Below are positions 14,254 through 14,812 of a stretch of 14,812 nucleotides of DNA, one piece after another. The stretch spans positions 1 to 14,812 of the forward strand of contig CAMWUU010000037.1 of the NCBI GenBank assembly GCA_947177515.1, given 5' to 3'. Under the pieces are notes generated by a model. It saw only the letters and a program-made list of their open reading frames with translations, did not search any database and had not been told where the DNA came from. The position numbers and the translations under genes are program-made. The DNA is from an uncultured Lachnospiraceae bacterium (GTDB taxonomy: Bacteria; Bacillota; Clostridia; Lachnospirales; Lachnospiraceae). Positions within the stretch are counted from its first letter, which is position 1, and the number at the start of each line of letters is the position of its first letter.

Positions 14254-14300
14254 TGCTGATGGGACTGGTATTTTTTGTATCAGTCCCATCGGCATTTTTT
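14254..14300 (+). terminator. Rho-independent terminator of sigV-rsiV
   Basis: A long stem, TGCTGATGGGACTG (14254-14267) with CAGTCCCATCGGCA (14281-14294), one G:U pair, followed by six T (14295-14300). It ends the sigma/anti-sigma unit. Confidence 0.9.
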
Positions 14301-14633
14301 CTGTTTTACATATAATCCGGATACAGTTTAATAATGCTTCAGGCATATGATTTTCTAACTTTATGCTGTAGGCAGTTTAGCGGTTCCATGCTTGGATGGG
14401 GGGAGGGCGAGGTGGATCAGAAGGAAAAGCAGGAAAAATAACGGTATTGCCAGATGCCCAGGGAAATGTTACAATAGCGGTAAGAACTAAGTTTCGAGGG
14501 ATGGGCAATTGCAAAACTAATGATGGGTATATTGTACAGTTTGTATTAAGGAAAGTCATTTCTTTGATGATACCTGACGGTTATTTGTTTTGCAATCACC
14601 TGAAATTTCGGGGAAGGATGAAAGGAGAAAAAA
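14301..14633. other. Intergenic region, no convincing gene
   Basis: About 330 bp between the rsiV terminator and the rubredoxin-domain gene. An ORF from 14396 contains a protein-like stretch (ITVLPDAQGNVTIAV) but has no ribosome binding site and runs over the start of the next gene. It may be a gene remnant. I could not place a promoter for the next gene with confidence. Confidence 0.4.
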
Positions 14634-14812
14634 ATGAAGAGATTTGTTTGTTCTGTTTGCGGTTATGTCCATGAGGGGGAACAGGCTCCGGATGAATGTC
14701 CGGTCTGCCATCAGCCAGGGGAGAGGTTTCGCGCGGCAACAGCAAAAAAGGAGGGAGGGGAACTTTTGGGACAGGTTCGGGCTGATGGGTCGGATTCTCA
14801 TTGTGAGTTAAA
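14634..14812 (+). CDS. Rubredoxin-domain protein, 3' truncated by the window edge
   Basis: The first 59 residues of an iron-binding protein. The start (MKRFVCSVCGYVHEGEQAP) and the second pair (DECPVC) give two CxxC motifs, C6/C9 and C22/C25, which are the four ligands of a rubredoxin-type Fe site. The spacing between the pairs is short, as in the N-terminal rubredoxin modules of clostridial NADH peroxidases, rubrerythrins, desulfoferrodoxins and flavoproteins. The frame is open to the window end, so a second domain is likely but unseen. The ATG at 14634 has AAAGGAG 7 nt upstream. The likely role is electron transfer in oxygen or peroxide defence, inferred from the family. Confidence 0.8.
   Translation, partial: MKRFVCSVCGYVHEGEQAPDECPVCHQPGERFRAATAKKEGGELLGQVRADGSDSHCEL

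Overview
The window looks like chromosomal DNA of a Gram-positive, low-to-mid GC Clostridia member, most likely a Lachnospiraceae-type gut anaerobe. This is inferred from the strong AGGAGG-type ribosome binding sites, the mixed codon use, and the gene content: a BlaI/M56 pair, a SigV/RsiV pair, a MutS2-like ATPase, a chemoreceptor and a rubredoxin-type protein. I see no transposase, integrase, rRNA, tRNA or CRISPR array.

Layout. (1) Positions 1-1504 hold the 3' part of a methyl-accepting chemotaxis protein. It converges, across a bidirectional terminator, on a minus-strand gene of unknown function (1682-2452). (2) Positions 2453-3410 carry no convincing protein gene. They hold a divergent promoter pair, two tandem copies of a structured repeat of about 130-146 bp, a very short ORF with a good ribosome binding site, a promoter-like palindrome and two stacked terminators. 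This is the least explained part of the window. (3) Positions 3411-5552 encode a MutS2-family ATPase without the Smr nuclease domain and with a charged insert just before the P-loop. (4) Positions 5582-8810 form an autoregulated-looking unit: a BlaI-type repressor preceded by two BlaI-type operators, an M56 (BlaR1-type) membrane metalloprotease whose outer domain does not look like a penicillin-binding sensor, and an overlapping small membrane protein. (5) Positions 8828-10942 contain an HD-domain phosphohydrolase-like protein and two tandem paralogous four-helix membrane proteins. (6) Positions 11102-12376 encode a membrane-anchored family 3 glycoside hydrolase of the NagZ type, ended by a strong terminator. 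(7) Positions 12583-14186 encode an ECF sigma factor and an RsiV-like anti-sigma factor, also followed by a strong terminator. (8) At the right edge a rubredoxin-domain protein begins and runs off the window.

Working together: regions 4, 6 and 7 all point to the cell wall. BlaI/M56 pairs usually sense wall-active compounds. RsiV proteins of Bacillus subtilis and Clostridioides difficile sense lysozyme and release SigV. NagZ-type enzymes cut N-acetylglucosamine from wall fragments. Their closeness suggests an envelope-stress neighbourhood, but the link is inferred from gene order only.
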